Of a stretch of 64,000 nucleotides of DNA, positions 1 through 6,941 are shown one piece after another (positions within the stretch are counted from its first letter, which is position 1; the number at the start of each line of letters is the position of its first letter). The stretch covers positions 1-64,000 of the forward strand of contig JANXVG010000074.1 in assembly GCA_025351795.1 (NCBI GenBank), in the 5' to 3' direction. Below the pieces are notes generated by a model. The model had not been told where the DNA came from. It saw only the letters and a list, made by a program, of their open reading frames with translations, and did no database searches. This DNA is from Salinibacterium sp. (lineage in GTDB: Bacteria; Actinomycetota; Actinomycetes; Actinomycetales; Microbacteriaceae). The translations under genes were made by a program, and so were the position numbers.

Positions 1-2
1 TC

Positions 3-59
3 TACGCCATGCTCCGCGACGGCACCCTCTATCAAGCCGAACACACCCTCGCCGCTTGA
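3..59 (+). pseudogene. C-terminal tail of a possible IS110-like transposase (partial)
   Basis: The first frame-3 codons read [18 protein letters not shown] and then stop. A tail with an AMLRDG-type motif just before the stop is seen in some IS110-family transposases. The bases after it, TTGAAAAACACATAGGGGCACCCCC, resemble the short non-coding right end that follows such genes. Only 18 residues are visible, so both the family and whether the gene is intact are uncertain. If correct, the element ends just before the ubiquitin-like gene. Confidence 0.35.
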
Positions 60-96
60 AAAACACATAGGGGCACCCCCGGCTCTGGGGTTCGCT

Positions 97-831
97 ATGC
101 TTTCACTGCTCAGAACGTTCAGCGGCGCTCACCCGAAAGACTCTATGCACGTCACGAGACTGGCCGCGTTCGTTGGGGTAATCATGGTCGGCGCGCTCAT
201 GCTTGGGCCTGCGATTTCAGCCTACGCCGGTGGGTCGGGCTTCCAGATCTTTGTGCACACGCCATCCGGAACGACGATCACGCTTGATGTGGAGAACTCA
301 GACTCGATCGAGAACGTACGCACCAAAATTCAGGATAAAGAAGGCCTTCCGCCCGATCGGCAGCGGCTGCGCTTCGGAAACACAATCCTTCAGGATGGGC
401 GCACACTCGCCGACTACACCATCCAGCAAGAGAACACGATCGTTCTCGAACTGGTGATTCCGCTGGCCTGGACGGATACTACGCTCGCCCCATTCGTGAT
501 CAACACGGCATACGCCGATGCTGTACTCGCCACTTCTGACCTCACAACTGCGCACTACGCGGTGACGGCCGGAATGCTGCCGCTGGGGATTGCGCTCGAT
601 TCGGCAACCGGCTTAGTCTCAGGTAGCCCATCGAGTTCCGGTCCATACGCGTTCACGATCAGTGCGACGCGGGATGCGGCATCGGTCGCCCAGAATTTCG
701 CGGGCACGATAGATCCGGCGATCGCGACTCTCGCGAGTACCGGGTTAGATCCACGGCTCGCTGTGCTCGCCGCTCTACTTGTGCTCGCCACCGGCGTGCT
801 GGTCACGCGCCGAGCCGCTCTCAGCGCGTGA
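97..831 (+). CDS. secreted, wall-anchored ubiquitin-like protein with Ig-like domain
   Basis: Seen in the sequence: an N-terminal hydrophobic signal region (about residues 22-44, likely cut after AYA). A ubiquitin-like domain follows at residues 49-122 with stretches such as TIQDKEG-like [16 protein letters not shown] and [13 protein letters not shown]. By hand alignment about 46 of 76 positions match eukaryotic ubiquitin. Next comes an Ig-like (He_PIG) segment with the typical TGLVSGSP turn (about 127-205), then LASTG at 212-216, a hydrophobic helix and an RR tail. Known: LAXTG with helix and basic tail is the signal used by class E sortases. Lys6, 11, 27, 48 and 63 are replaced, Lys29 and Lys33 remain, the Leu8/Ile44/Val70 patch is lost, and there is no C-terminal GlyGly. 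Inference: a surface-displayed ubiquitin mimic or binding module, not a conjugation tag. Start may instead be the ATG at 145, which gives a more ordinary signal peptide. The 3' end overlaps the convergent GNAT gene by 11 bp. Confidence 0.85.
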   Translation: MLSLLRTFSGAHPKDSMHVTRLAAFVGVIMVGALMLGPAISAYAGGSGFQIFVHTPSGTTITLDVENSDSIENVRTKIQDKEGLPPDRQRLRFGNTILQDGRTLADYTIQQENTIVLELVIPLAWTDTTLAPFVINTAYADAVLATSDLTTAHYAVTAGMLPLGIALDSATGLVSGSPSSSGPYAFTISATRDAASVAQNFAGTIDPAIATLASTGLDPRLAVLAALLVLATGVLVTRRAALSA

Positions 832-1105
832 GCAACCCCGCCCGCTCTGGGTGTTCGTCGAACCACTTTCCGACGTACCAGCACATCGGCACGACGCGCA
901 GCGTTGTCGTGCTCTCGACGTCGTCGATTGCAAATGTCACGACCTCGGCCGCATAGCCCTTGCCGCGCAGCATCGGCGAGGTGAACGTGTGGGTGAACGA
1001 GACGGCGTTGCCGTTGACGGTGTAGTCAGCTGCGGCGACGAGGTCACCGTCGATGCGCAGGGTGTAGCGATGGGCATCCGTCTCGTGGACGAGTTTTCTG
1101 GTCAC
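821..1105 (-). CDS. small GNAT-like N-acetyltransferase (YjdJ type)
   Basis: A 94-residue protein of the very small GNAT family (GNAT_acetyltr_2 type). The visible signature is [14 protein letters not shown], the R-G-K-G-x-A loop that binds the acetyl-CoA pyrophosphate, followed by a helix and the core strand [14 protein letters not shown] with a late aromatic and Asp-Glu-His-Pro. Members are cytoplasmic and the substrate is usually unknown; none can be inferred here. The start ATG overlaps the stop of the upstream marR gene in an ATGA arrangement, so the two are probably co-transcribed and translationally coupled. Its 3' end runs 11 bp into the convergent ubiquitin-like gene. Confidence 0.8.
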   Translation of the reverse strand: MTRKLVHETDAHRYTLRIDGDLVAAADYTVNGNAVSFTHTFTSPMLRGKGYAAEVVTFAIDDVESTTTLRVVPMCWYVGKWFDEHPERAGLLTR

Positions 1106-1611
1106 GGTTCCACGGTACGCCGCGATTGGGCACCCACGTTGACGTGCAGACGATTCTCGGGGTCAAGAACGCGCAGCATTGCTTCCGCGATGACTCCAAG
1201 TTGCTCGATTTGTGCTGGGCTGAGTGGATCGATCACGTGGTGGCGCACGGTGCTCACGTGACCGGGTGCCGTGGTGACAACCTTGTGCCAGCCAGTTTCG
1301 GTCAGTGAAGCGTTCGTGGCCCTGCGGTCTTCGGCGCACGGTTTTCGGTCGACGAATCCGCGCTTCTCGAGCCGCGCGACCACGTGCGAGAGACGGGGGA
1401 GTGTGGAGTTTGTACGTTCAGACAGCGCAGTCATCCGCAACGTACGTGTGGGAGCTTCGGAGAGCACAGCGAGCACGAAGTATTCGAAGTGGCTGAGGTC
1501 GGAATCGCGCTGTAGTTGCCCGTCGAGAACGCCGGGTAGCAGCTCGACCACGGCAACGAAGTTCATCCACGAGCGCAACTGTGCGGGCGTGAGCCATGGT
1601 GTGTCATCCAT
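1102..1611 (-). CDS. MarR-family transcriptional regulator
   Basis: A 169-residue cytoplasmic repressor-type protein. The winged helix spans about residues 40-110: the recognition region TALSERTNSTLPRLSHVVARLEKRGFVDRKPC is followed by the wing EDRRATNASLTETG, where DRR is the MarR hallmark. Flanking helices would form the dimer interface. It is divergent from an NADP-oxidoreductase-like gene, and the 90-bp gap carries a 7-bp inverted repeat, the usual MarR arrangement of autoregulation plus control of the divergent gene. The GNAT gene downstream overlaps by 4 bp. The ligand cannot be read from sequence. Confidence 0.9.
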   Translation of the reverse strand: MDDTPWLTPAQLRSWMNFVAVVELLPGVLDGQLQRDSDLSHFEYFVLAVLSEAPTRTLRMTALSERTNSTLPRLSHVVARLEKRGFVDRKPCAEDRRATNASLTETGWHKVVTTAPGHVSTVRHHVIDPLSPAQIEQLGVIAEAMLRVLDPENRLHVNVGAQSRRTVEP

Positions 1612-1630
1612 GGACCGATTCTACTCACGA

Positions 1631-1650
1631 TTAGTTGCTGTTACAACTAA
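1631..1650. promoter_or_regulatory. candidate MarR operator (inverted repeat)
   Basis: TTAGTTG and CAACTAA form a perfect 7-bp inverted repeat with a 6-bp spacer in the gap between the divergent marR and oxidoreductase genes. A related half-site, GTCACAAC (1668-1675), repeats the GTTACAAC of this site 28 bp downstream, next to the oxidoreductase start. Position and symmetry fit a MarR dimer site controlling both genes; the assignment is inferred. Confidence 0.6.
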
Positions 1651-1701
1651 AATACCGTAGATTGATTGTCACAACAACTATATGAACAGCGGGAGAGTGT
1701 C

Positions 1702-2325
1702 ATGACGAGCATCAGCATCATCGGGGTAGGAAACATGGGATCGGCCATCGCGAGCATCGCGGTGAAGGGCGGAGCAGAAGTTCAGCTCATTGCGCGCGAC
1801 GCCGAGAAGGGGGCAGCAGCAGCAGTGTCCAGCGGTGCCACAGCTGCCACCTACGGCGACGCGCTCACGGGCGACGTTGTAGTTCTCGCACTTCCCTACC
1901 CTGCCATCGCCGAGGTGCTCGCGACCTACGGATCACAGCTCTCCGGCAAGACAATCGTCGACATCTCCAACCCAGTCGACTTTTTCACCTTCGACTCGCT
2001 CGTGACGCCTGCTGATGGCTCGGCCGCGCACGTGATATCGCGTGCCGTTCCTGGCGCTACGGTACTCAAAGCGTTCAACACGACGTTCGCAGCAACACTC
2101 GGCTCAGGGCAGGTCGGCGGCCTGCCCACGACCGTCCTGATCGTCGGCGACGACACTGCTGCCAAGGCAGAGCTCGCCGCAGTGATCCAGGCCGGTGGAG
2201 TTGGCGCCATCGACGCGGGATCGCTCAAGCGCGCGCGTGAACTCGAGGCGATGGGCTTCCTCCAGCTCACGCTTGCGGCAACCGAGAAGGTCGGCTGGGC
2301 CAGCGGCTTCGCCGTCGTCAAGTAG
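1702..2325 (+). CDS. F420-dependent NADP oxidoreductase-like protein
   Basis: The protein (207 aa from the chosen start) opens with a Rossmann dinucleotide fold, SIIGVGNMGSAIASIAVKGG, matching GxGxMG. This is followed by VVLALPYPAIAEVL and IVDISNPVD, typical of the NADPH-dependent F420 reductase fold family. These proteins transfer hydride between NADP(H) and a cofactor or act as small redox or imine reductases; F420 use here is not proven. Start 1702 was preferred to 1666 because GGGAGAG lies 5-11 bp upstream and the Rossmann motif then begins at the N-terminus. It is divergent from marR and probably its target. A 15-bp-stem hairpin follows the stop. Confidence 0.8.
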   Translation: MTSISIIGVGNMGSAIASIAVKGGAEVQLIARDAEKGAAAAVSSGATAATYGDALTGDVVVLALPYPAIAEVLATYGSQLSGKTIVDISNPVDFFTFDSLVTPADGSAAHVISRAVPGATVLKAFNTTFAATLGSGQVGGLPTTVLIVGDDTAAKAELAAVIQAGGVGAIDAGSLKRARELEAMGFLQLTLAATEKVGWASGFAVVK

Positions 2326-2335
2326 CCAGCGCGTC

Positions 2336-2369
2336 GAGCGGCCGTATCCCATCCGGGATACGGCCGCTC
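2336..2369. terminator. long perfect hairpin after the oxidoreductase gene
   Basis: GAGCGGCCGTATCCC, a 4-nt loop ATCC, then GGGATACGGCCGCTC: a perfect 15-bp stem 11 bp after the stop. No U-tract follows, which is common for actinobacterial terminators. The symmetry would let it act in either direction. Confidence 0.75.
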
Positions 2370-2461
2370 GCAACTCAGGCCGGGGGTATGACGCACAGAA
2401 CTCTCTTTCCGTGGCCGTGAGCACGTGTGCGAGTACTGGTCTGAGCCGAGCAACTCGTGGG

Positions 2462-2494
2462 CGCCAGACCGCAATCTGGTTCTGGCGATTGCGG
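2462..2494. repeat. nested inverted repeats in the gap 2370-2538
   Basis: Two overlapping inverted repeats occur here: CGCCAGA with TCTGGCG, and CCGCAATC with GATTGCGG (8 bp, perfect). Only one hairpin can form at a time. It lies downstream of the convergent S4 gene and may be its terminator. Nothing else was recognised in 2370-2538; the ORF-track frames here do not look coding. Confidence 0.4.
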
Positions 2495-2538
2495 GTGACC
2501 CAGTCGTGTGAGGATGCCCGGCGGCGCTGAATATCCGC

Positions 2539-2928
2539 TCAGTCGACGTCTGCCCCCGGCTCACGCCCGAGAAACTTCTCCATGTCACGTCGCTCGCGCT
2601 TGGTGGGGCGCCCGGCACCCCGGTCGCGCACGGCGACGTGAACTATCTCGTCGCGAGGTGGTGGGGGAGGGGAGATCTCCAGGTAGCTCTCGGCGGCCAC
2701 CGCCGCGGCGACGCGCTTGACGAGGAGCGCCCGCACCAAGAACGTTCGCTCGAAGCCCGATACGCGCACGCGAACTTCGTCACCGATCCGCACCGTCTGA
2801 GCCGCTTTGGCATGCTCGCCGCCCACACGCACATGACCGGCCCGACAGGCCGCCGTCGCGGCCGAGCGGGTCTTGTACACGCGCACAGCCCAGAGCCAGG
2901 CATCCACGCGAGCGGTGTCTGCCATCAT
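2539..2928 (-). CDS. S4-domain RNA-binding protein, Hsp15/HslR-like
   Basis: The 129-residue protein starts with an S4 RNA-binding domain, VDAWLWAVRVYKTRSAATAACRAGHVRVGG, and ends with the basic segment DRGAGRPTKRERRDMEKFLG that is typical of the Hsp15 family. Hsp15 in E. coli binds free 50S subunits carrying stalled nascent chains after heat shock. A role in rescuing stalled 50S subunits is transferred by family. Its ATG overlaps the stop of the LRV-repeat gene upstream by 4 bp, so the pair is probably one transcript. An in-frame second ATG follows immediately. Confidence 0.85.
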   Translation of the reverse strand: MMADTARVDAWLWAVRVYKTRSAATAACRAGHVRVGGEHAKAAQTVRIGDEVRVRVSGFERTFLVRALLVKRVAAAVAAESYLEISPPPPPRDEIVHVAVRDRGAGRPTKRERRDMEKFLGREPGADVD

Positions 2929-3371
2929 TCTGCAGTCGCGAGATCCGACTTCCAGCGCACGAGGTTGCGCACGGTCTCACTTGAGTCGTTTGCGAGACTC
3001 GCCATGACATCCGCTGGCACGTAAAAGTTCACGGCAAGCCAGCCGCGTACCTTTTCTGCTGGGTCACCGGCCATCGAGCGCAGAACGTCGCGAGACGTCG
3101 ACTCGTTCTTCGCCACGCAACCGCGCACGCCGTCATCGGGGTCAGCGGCCAAAGCCACCATCACGTCTTCGGGTGCGTGGTAGCTGCTCGCCACGCTCTC
3201 TCGAATCTTCGGGTTTAGGTCGCGGGCTAGCAGTCGCAGTCGTGCGATTTTCGTCGCGGTAACATCGGGCGCAGGGTGCAGAGTCGCCGCGTGCTCGGGC
3301 GTCAGCATCGCGGGAGCCATGGCCCTCATCTGCGCGAGTTGTGCGGGAGTAGTGAAGCGGATGCACGACAT
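2925..3371 (-). CDS. LRV-repeat (leucine-rich variant) protein
   Basis: The C-terminal two thirds holds about three 24-residue repeats of the leucine-rich-variant type, for example NPKIRESVASSYHAPEDVMVALAADPDDGVRGCVAKN and AEKVRGWLAVNFYVPADVMASLANDSSETVRN. These alpha/3-10 solenoids act as protein-interaction surfaces. No catalytic motif is visible, and the function is unknown. The track ORF begins at 3437; the ATG at 3371 (MSCIRFTTP) was preferred because the extra 22 residues are Arg-rich and look non-coding, but its SD (GGGAG, 13 nt away) is weak. It is coupled to the S4 gene downstream. Confidence 0.65.
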   Translation of the reverse strand: MSCIRFTTPAQLAQMRAMAPAMLTPEHAATLHPAPDVTATKIARLRLLARDLNPKIRESVASSYHAPEDVMVALAADPDDGVRGCVAKNESTSRDVLRSMAGDPAEKVRGWLAVNFYVPADVMASLANDSSETVRNLVRWKSDLATAE

Positions 3372-3449
3372 GAAGTCCACGGTACTCCCGAGACGTGGCA
3401 GGCGAACCAGACGCGCCGGGGTCGCACGGCGCTGCACGGCTCGGCTGCC

Positions 3450-4265
3450 TCAGCCTGTGTGCGACTCAGGGCGCTCTGGGTTGTGCGGTGGCCACGGGAT
3501 GCTCGGGCTCGTCGACCGCTGATACGCCGCGTACTCGGGGTACTTCGATCTCGAGATGCTCTCGGTGAAGATCGTCGACCCAATGAAAAGTGTGCTGAGC
3601 AGTACAGCACCGACAACGCTCCACTGCACTACCGAGCCAGCGGCCACGGCACCGAAGAAAAACAGTGCCCACCACTGGGCCTGCTCGAAGAAGAAGTTGG
3701 GGTGCCGCGAAAATCGCCACAGGCCGGTCTGCACGAATCGCGGTCGATAGTCGGGGCCACCGACTTTCTTCCTCTGTTGGAACTCCCATTGCTGCTGATC
3801 GGCGACTTTCTCGGCAATCAAGAATGCGAGGAAGGCCACCGCCACGATCATGTCGAGTACTCCAAATGGAGCCTGGTTCTGGTAGGCGGTGAGTGCGGGC
3901 AGCGCGAGCAAAACGAGGATCAGGTTCTGGTATAGCACGATGAAAAACAGGTTGAAGAGGTGAAACTGCCACGCTGCCATGCGCCCGCGCAGCACTGCCC
4001 ACCGATAGTCTTCGTGGCCGCTGTAGCCGCCTTTGCGGGCGAAGTTGAAGGTAAGTCGCGCACCCCACAGCGTCACGAGCACCGCCATGATGTTCAAGCG
4101 GACGTCGCTCAGCCCCGCGGCGGCCGCGAATACCCACAGGTATGCGACCGGCGCGATCGACCACATCCGGTCGACCCAGGAATACTCCCCGCTGAGAAGT
4201 GAGGCGATCCACGTGAAGGCGCAGACTCCGACGGAGATCCAGAAAACGATGACAATCGGGCTCAT
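3450..4265 (-). CDS. DUF1295 membrane protein (steroid 5-alpha-reductase-like)
   Basis: A 271-residue polytopic membrane protein with roughly six hydrophobic segments. The C-terminal signature is VQTGLWRFSRHPNFFFEQAQWWALFFFG, the R-HPN/YF motif shared by DUF1295 and the steroid 5-alpha-reductase/isoprenylcysteine methyltransferase superfamily, which binds a nucleotide cofactor at this site. The bacterial substrate is unknown. It is divergent from the phosphatidyltransferase gene with a very short intergenic region and lies 13 bp upstream of the farthest possible start of the LRV gene, so it may head that operon. Confidence 0.8.
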   Translation of the reverse strand: MSPIVIVFWISVGVCAFTWIASLLSGEYSWVDRMWSIAPVAYLWVFAAAAGLSDVRLNIMAVLVTLWGARLTFNFARKGGYSGHEDYRWAVLRGRMAAWQFHLFNLFFIVLYQNLILVLLALPALTAYQNQAPFGVLDMIVAVAFLAFLIAEKVADQQQWEFQQRKKVGGPDYRPRFVQTGLWRFSRHPNFFFEQAQWWALFFFGAVAAGSVVQWSVVGAVLLSTLFIGSTIFTESISRSKYPEYAAYQRSTSPSIPWPPHNPERPESHTG

Positions 4266-4286
4266 ATCGGCATCCTAAACCGTGCC

Positions 4287-4928
4287 GTGCAGTCGATAGA
4301 CTTGCTGGCTGTGGACGTAACCGGAATGGGCGCAGTCAGCACGAGGGTGCTGACGGTTCCCAATATTCTTAGCTTCTTCCGCCTGCTACTCGTGCCGGTA
4401 TTCCTCGTGTTCATTATTGCCGGGCAAGACTTTCTCGCACTCCTCGTTCTTGTCTTCTCGAGCATCACCGATTATCTCGACGGCGTGATCGCCCGTCGAT
4501 TCAAACAGATCACTCGCCTTGGGCAACTGCTCGATCCGGCCGCCGACCGTCTCTTTATTTTTGCGACGCTCATTGGCTTGACAATCCGTGGCATCATTCC
4601 GTGGTGGTTCGCGGCAATTATTATCGGCCGGGATGTCGTGCTGTTGGTTCTCGGAATCACACTTGCGAATCTCGGCTATGGACCGCTACCCGTTCATCAC
4701 CTAGGCAAAGCAGCAACTCTCTGCCTCTTCTACGCGCTACCGATCATCATGATCGGCCAGGCATTCCCGGGCACCGCTTTCGTCACGAATCCGATCGGCT
4801 GGGCTTTTGCCATTTGGGGTGCGTTGTTGTATTGGTGGGCCGGAGCAATCTACCTGGTTGAAACCAGCCGTTTGATTCGAATCTCGCGGATCGAGTCGGT
4901 CGTCACATCCGATACGCTGGATGGCTAA
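4287..4928 (+). CDS. CDP-alcohol phosphatidyltransferase (PgsA/PgsA2-like)
   Basis: An integral-membrane phospholipid synthase. The full CDP-alcohol phosphotransferase motif is present: DYLDGVIARRFKQITRLGQLLDPAADR (D-x2-DG-x2-AR-x8-G-x3-D-x3-D), with the Asp residues that bind the metal and attack the CDP bond. About five membrane helices surround it. The acceptor may be glycerol-3-phosphate (PG synthesis) or another alcohol; sequence alone does not decide. In M. tuberculosis pgsA2 sits upstream of garA and two merR genes, and the same order is kept here. The track start is a GTG with no SD; the ATG at 4326 (MGAVSTRVLTVPNIL) matches family N-termini better. Confidence 0.85.
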   Translation: MQSIDLLAVDVTGMGAVSTRVLTVPNILSFFRLLLVPVFLVFIIAGQDFLALLVLVFSSITDYLDGVIARRFKQITRLGQLLDPAADRLFIFATLIGLTIRGIIPWWFAAIIIGRDVVLLVLGITLANLGYGPLPVHHLGKAATLCLFYALPIIMIGQAFPGTAFVTNPIGWAFAIWGALLYWWAGAIYLVETSRLIRISRIESVVTSDTLDG

Positions 4929-4940
4929 GGGAGGGTCACG

Positions 4941-5504
4941 ATGGTCGATTCCGAAATGCCGGGACACACCGCCGCGGATGTTCCGCAGCAGCCACGGTCC
5001 GAGCAGCCATTACCCGCGCAGCCCGCGCATCGAAAGCTGCTACCCCAGCAGCCCGCGCAGCACCAGCCCGTATCGCGCGATGATGCCACTGCGACCTACT
5101 CGGATGAGTTTGGAGTGCAGCTCACTGCATTAGATGGGGATTTTTCCACGGAGGAACAGGAAGCAATTGTTGCCCTACCATCTGGGTCTGCCCTGCTGGT
5201 GGTGCGCCGCGGGCCGAATGCTGGCGCGCGTTTCCTGCTCGATGCAGACGTGACGACGGTAGGCCGCCATCCCGAGGCCGATATCTTTCTCGACGACGTC
5301 ACGGTGTCGCGCAGACATGCGGAGTTCCTGCGGTATGGAACGTCGTTTCAGGTCAAAGACCTAGGCTCGCTCAACGGTACCTACTTTGACGGAGTACGCA
5401 TCGATACGGCTCTCCTCACCGATGGTGCGGAAGTGCAGGTCGGTAAGTTCCGCCTGACCTTCTCCGCGTCACGTACCGATCTCTCGCGCCAGGTCAGTCG
5501 GTAG
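4941..5504 (+). CDS. garA: FHA-domain protein, GarA/OdhI-like
   Basis: The C-terminal 110 residues match the GarA/OdhI FHA domain: GSALLVVRRGPNAGARFLL, GRHPEADIFLDDVTVSRRHAEF and LGSLNGTYFDG, with the Arg, Ser, His and Asn that bind phosphothreonine. Known: GarA/OdhI inhibits 2-oxoglutarate dehydrogenase and related enzymes until Ser/Thr kinases phosphorylate its N-terminal ETTS motif. Here that motif is replaced by DATATYSDEF (residues 48-57) after an unusual Pro/Gln-rich leader with PQQP and AQP repeats. Phosphorylation at Thr50/Thr52 is a guess. SD GGGAGG lies 7 nt before the ATG. The stop overlaps the GTG of the next gene. Confidence 0.88.
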   Translation: MVDSEMPGHTAADVPQQPRSEQPLPAQPAHRKLLPQQPAQHQPVSRDDATATYSDEFGVQLTALDGDFSTEEQEAIVALPSGSALLVVRRGPNAGARFLLDADVTTVGRHPEADIFLDDVTVSRRHAEFLRYGTSFQVKDLGSLNGTYFDGVRIDTALLTDGAEVQVGKFRLTFSASRTDLSRQVSR

Positions 5505-6202
5505 TGGCCCGCGTTGCTTCCCAGACGAGAGCGTCTGGGGGTTCTTCCCTACTCAGCATCGGGCAAGTGCTCGCGCGCCTCAATCCAGAGTTCCCCGACC
5601 TGAGCCCATCGAAGCTTCGTTTTCTCGAGGAACGCCACCTCGTCGCACCCGCCCGCACCGAGTCGGGCTATCGCAAGTTTTCGTCGACCGATATGGAGCG
5701 CTTGCGTTTCGTGCTCACCATGCAACGTGACTACTATTTGCCTCTCAAGGTCATTCGCGGCTATTGCGACGAATTGGATGCTGGTCGCCAGCCAGAACTG
5801 CCCGGCAAGGTTCAGCACGCCGGTTCAATGCTTCCCAACGAGCGCCGGTACACGCGTGACGAACTCATTCGAGAGTCGGGTGGCAACGCCATGTTGCTCA
5901 ATGATGCAGTTTCGGCGTCACTCATTGTTCCCGCCGAGCTGTTCGGTGAAGACGTGCTTGCCGTGCTGAGGTCGCTCGTGGAGTTGCAGCGTAGCGGTAT
6001 TGAGCCCCGTCACTTGCGCGGATTCCGGGCTGCGGCGGAGCGGGAACTCGGGCTTATCGAGAATGCCCTGCTTCCGGTCGCGCGACGTAAGGATGCCTCG
6101 TCGAGGGCTCGCGTGGCCGAGATGTCGCGCGAGATCGCTGGTCAGCTCGAAATCGTGCGCAGCAGTCTGATCCGATCTGCACTTACTCGCCTCGATAAGT
6201 AG
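5504..6202 (+). CDS. ftsR: MerR-family regulator, FtsR/Rv1828-like
   Basis: A 232-residue DNA-binding protein with an N-terminal MerR winged helix: SIGQVLARLNPEFPDLSPSKLRFLEERHLVAPARTESGYRKFSSTDMERL. The C-terminal domain is the extended, non-metal type of Rv1828 and corynebacterial FtsR. FtsR activates ftsZ transcription in Corynebacterium, and the ftsZ gene of this window is a plausible target. The GTG start shares its T with the garA stop (TAGTG), so translation is coupled. The symbol is assigned from synteny (garA-ftsR-merR) and resemblance. Confidence 0.8.
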   Translation: MARVASQTRASGGSSLLSIGQVLARLNPEFPDLSPSKLRFLEERHLVAPARTESGYRKFSSTDMERLRFVLTMQRDYYLPLKVIRGYCDELDAGRQPELPGKVQHAGSMLPNERRYTRDELIRESGGNAMLLNDAVSASLIVPAELFGEDVLAVLRSLVELQRSGIEPRHLRGFRAAAERELGLIENALLPVARRKDASSRARVAEMSREIAGQLEIVRSSLIRSALTRLDK

Positions 6203-6302
6203 TACGGTCGAAAGAGCCGACACGCCGACCAGTTTTTCCGAATGTCGTTGGTCAGCGTCTGGCGCGTGGGTACCGTGGTGTATAGAGCGAACACTCAGTG
6301 TC

Positions 6303-6320
6303 AACTTCAACGTGAAGGTT
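6303..6320. promoter_or_regulatory. candidate MerR operator upstream of the second merR gene
   Basis: AACTTCA-ACG-TGAAGGTT is a near-perfect inverted repeat 26 bp before the start of the second merR gene. A short palindrome, ACACTCAGTGT, precedes it. Inverted repeats of this size are the usual MerR binding sites, often between -35 and -10. Either FtsR or the downstream MerR could bind; this is inferred. Confidence 0.5.
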
Positions 6321-6346
6321 AGACACGATTGATGGAGGGCAGTGGT

Positions 6347-6895
6347 ATGAACGAAGTCAGTCGGAACGAATCTTCCCGCTACGACCTCGGCCTGCTCTTC
6401 ACTGACGGCATGGTGGAACTTGATAATACTGCCGGCTACCGCGGTGCGATAGCTGCCAAGGCAGCGGGCATCAGCTATCGCCAACTGGACTACTGGGCAC
6501 GCACGCAACTCGTTGAGCCGACCGTGCGCGGTGCGGCAGGATCCGGGTCGCAGCGGCTCTACGGATTTCGCGACATCTTGGTACTCAAGCTCGTCAAGCG
6601 CCTGCTCGATACCGGCATCTCGTTGCAACAGATTCGTGTGGCTGTAAACCAACTCCGTGAGTCAGGTATCAGCGACCTCGCTCAGACGACGCTCATGAGC
6701 GATGGCGCGAGCGTCTATCTCTGCACCTCGAACGACGAGGTTATCGACCTGGTGAGCCGCGGCCAGGGCGTGTTCGGCATTGCAGTGGGCAAGGTGCTGC
6801 GCGAAGTCGAAAACAGTCTCGTCGAACTTGATTCGGTTGCTGCGGAAGACCCGGCAGACGAACTCGCACAGCGCCGCGCGATCCGCGCGTCCTAA
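6347..6895 (+). CDS. MerR-family regulator, ResR/Rv1830-like
   Basis: The 182-residue protein has a MerR helix-turn-helix near residues 27-70, AAKAAGISYRQLDYWARTQLVEPTVRGAAGSGSQRLYGFRD, then ILVLKLVKRLLDTGISLQQIRVAVNQLRESG and a C-terminal region like mycobacterial Rv1830 (ResR/McdR), a regulator of growth and division genes. ATG 6347 was chosen over the upstream TTG (6329) because GGAGGG lies 7 nt before it. It follows the FtsR-like gene after a 144-bp gap with its own promoter-like repeat. In M. tuberculosis a bifunctional nuclease gene (Rv1829) lies between the two regulators; it is absent here. Confidence 0.85.
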   Translation: MNEVSRNESSRYDLGLLFTDGMVELDNTAGYRGAIAAKAAGISYRQLDYWARTQLVEPTVRGAAGSGSQRLYGFRDILVLKLVKRLLDTGISLQQIRVAVNQLRESGISDLAQTTLMSDGASVYLCTSNDEVIDLVSRGQGVFGIAVGKVLREVENSLVELDSVAAEDPADELAQRRAIRAS

Positions 6896-6941
6896 GGCTC
6901 ACGGTGCCGTGTCCGCGGCAGATACGGCTCGGCTCGCTCAA

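Noticed and set aside
97-831. The ubiquitin-like gene as eukaryotic contamination
   Set aside because: The domain is joined in frame to a bacterial signal peptide, Ig-like domain and LASTG anchor, has many bacterial substitutions, and overlaps a bacterial GNAT gene.
2195-2530. Plus-strand 111-aa ORF across the oxidoreductase 3' end
   Set aside because: Crosses the 15-bp hairpin and is Arg/Ser-rich without motifs; a shadow frame.
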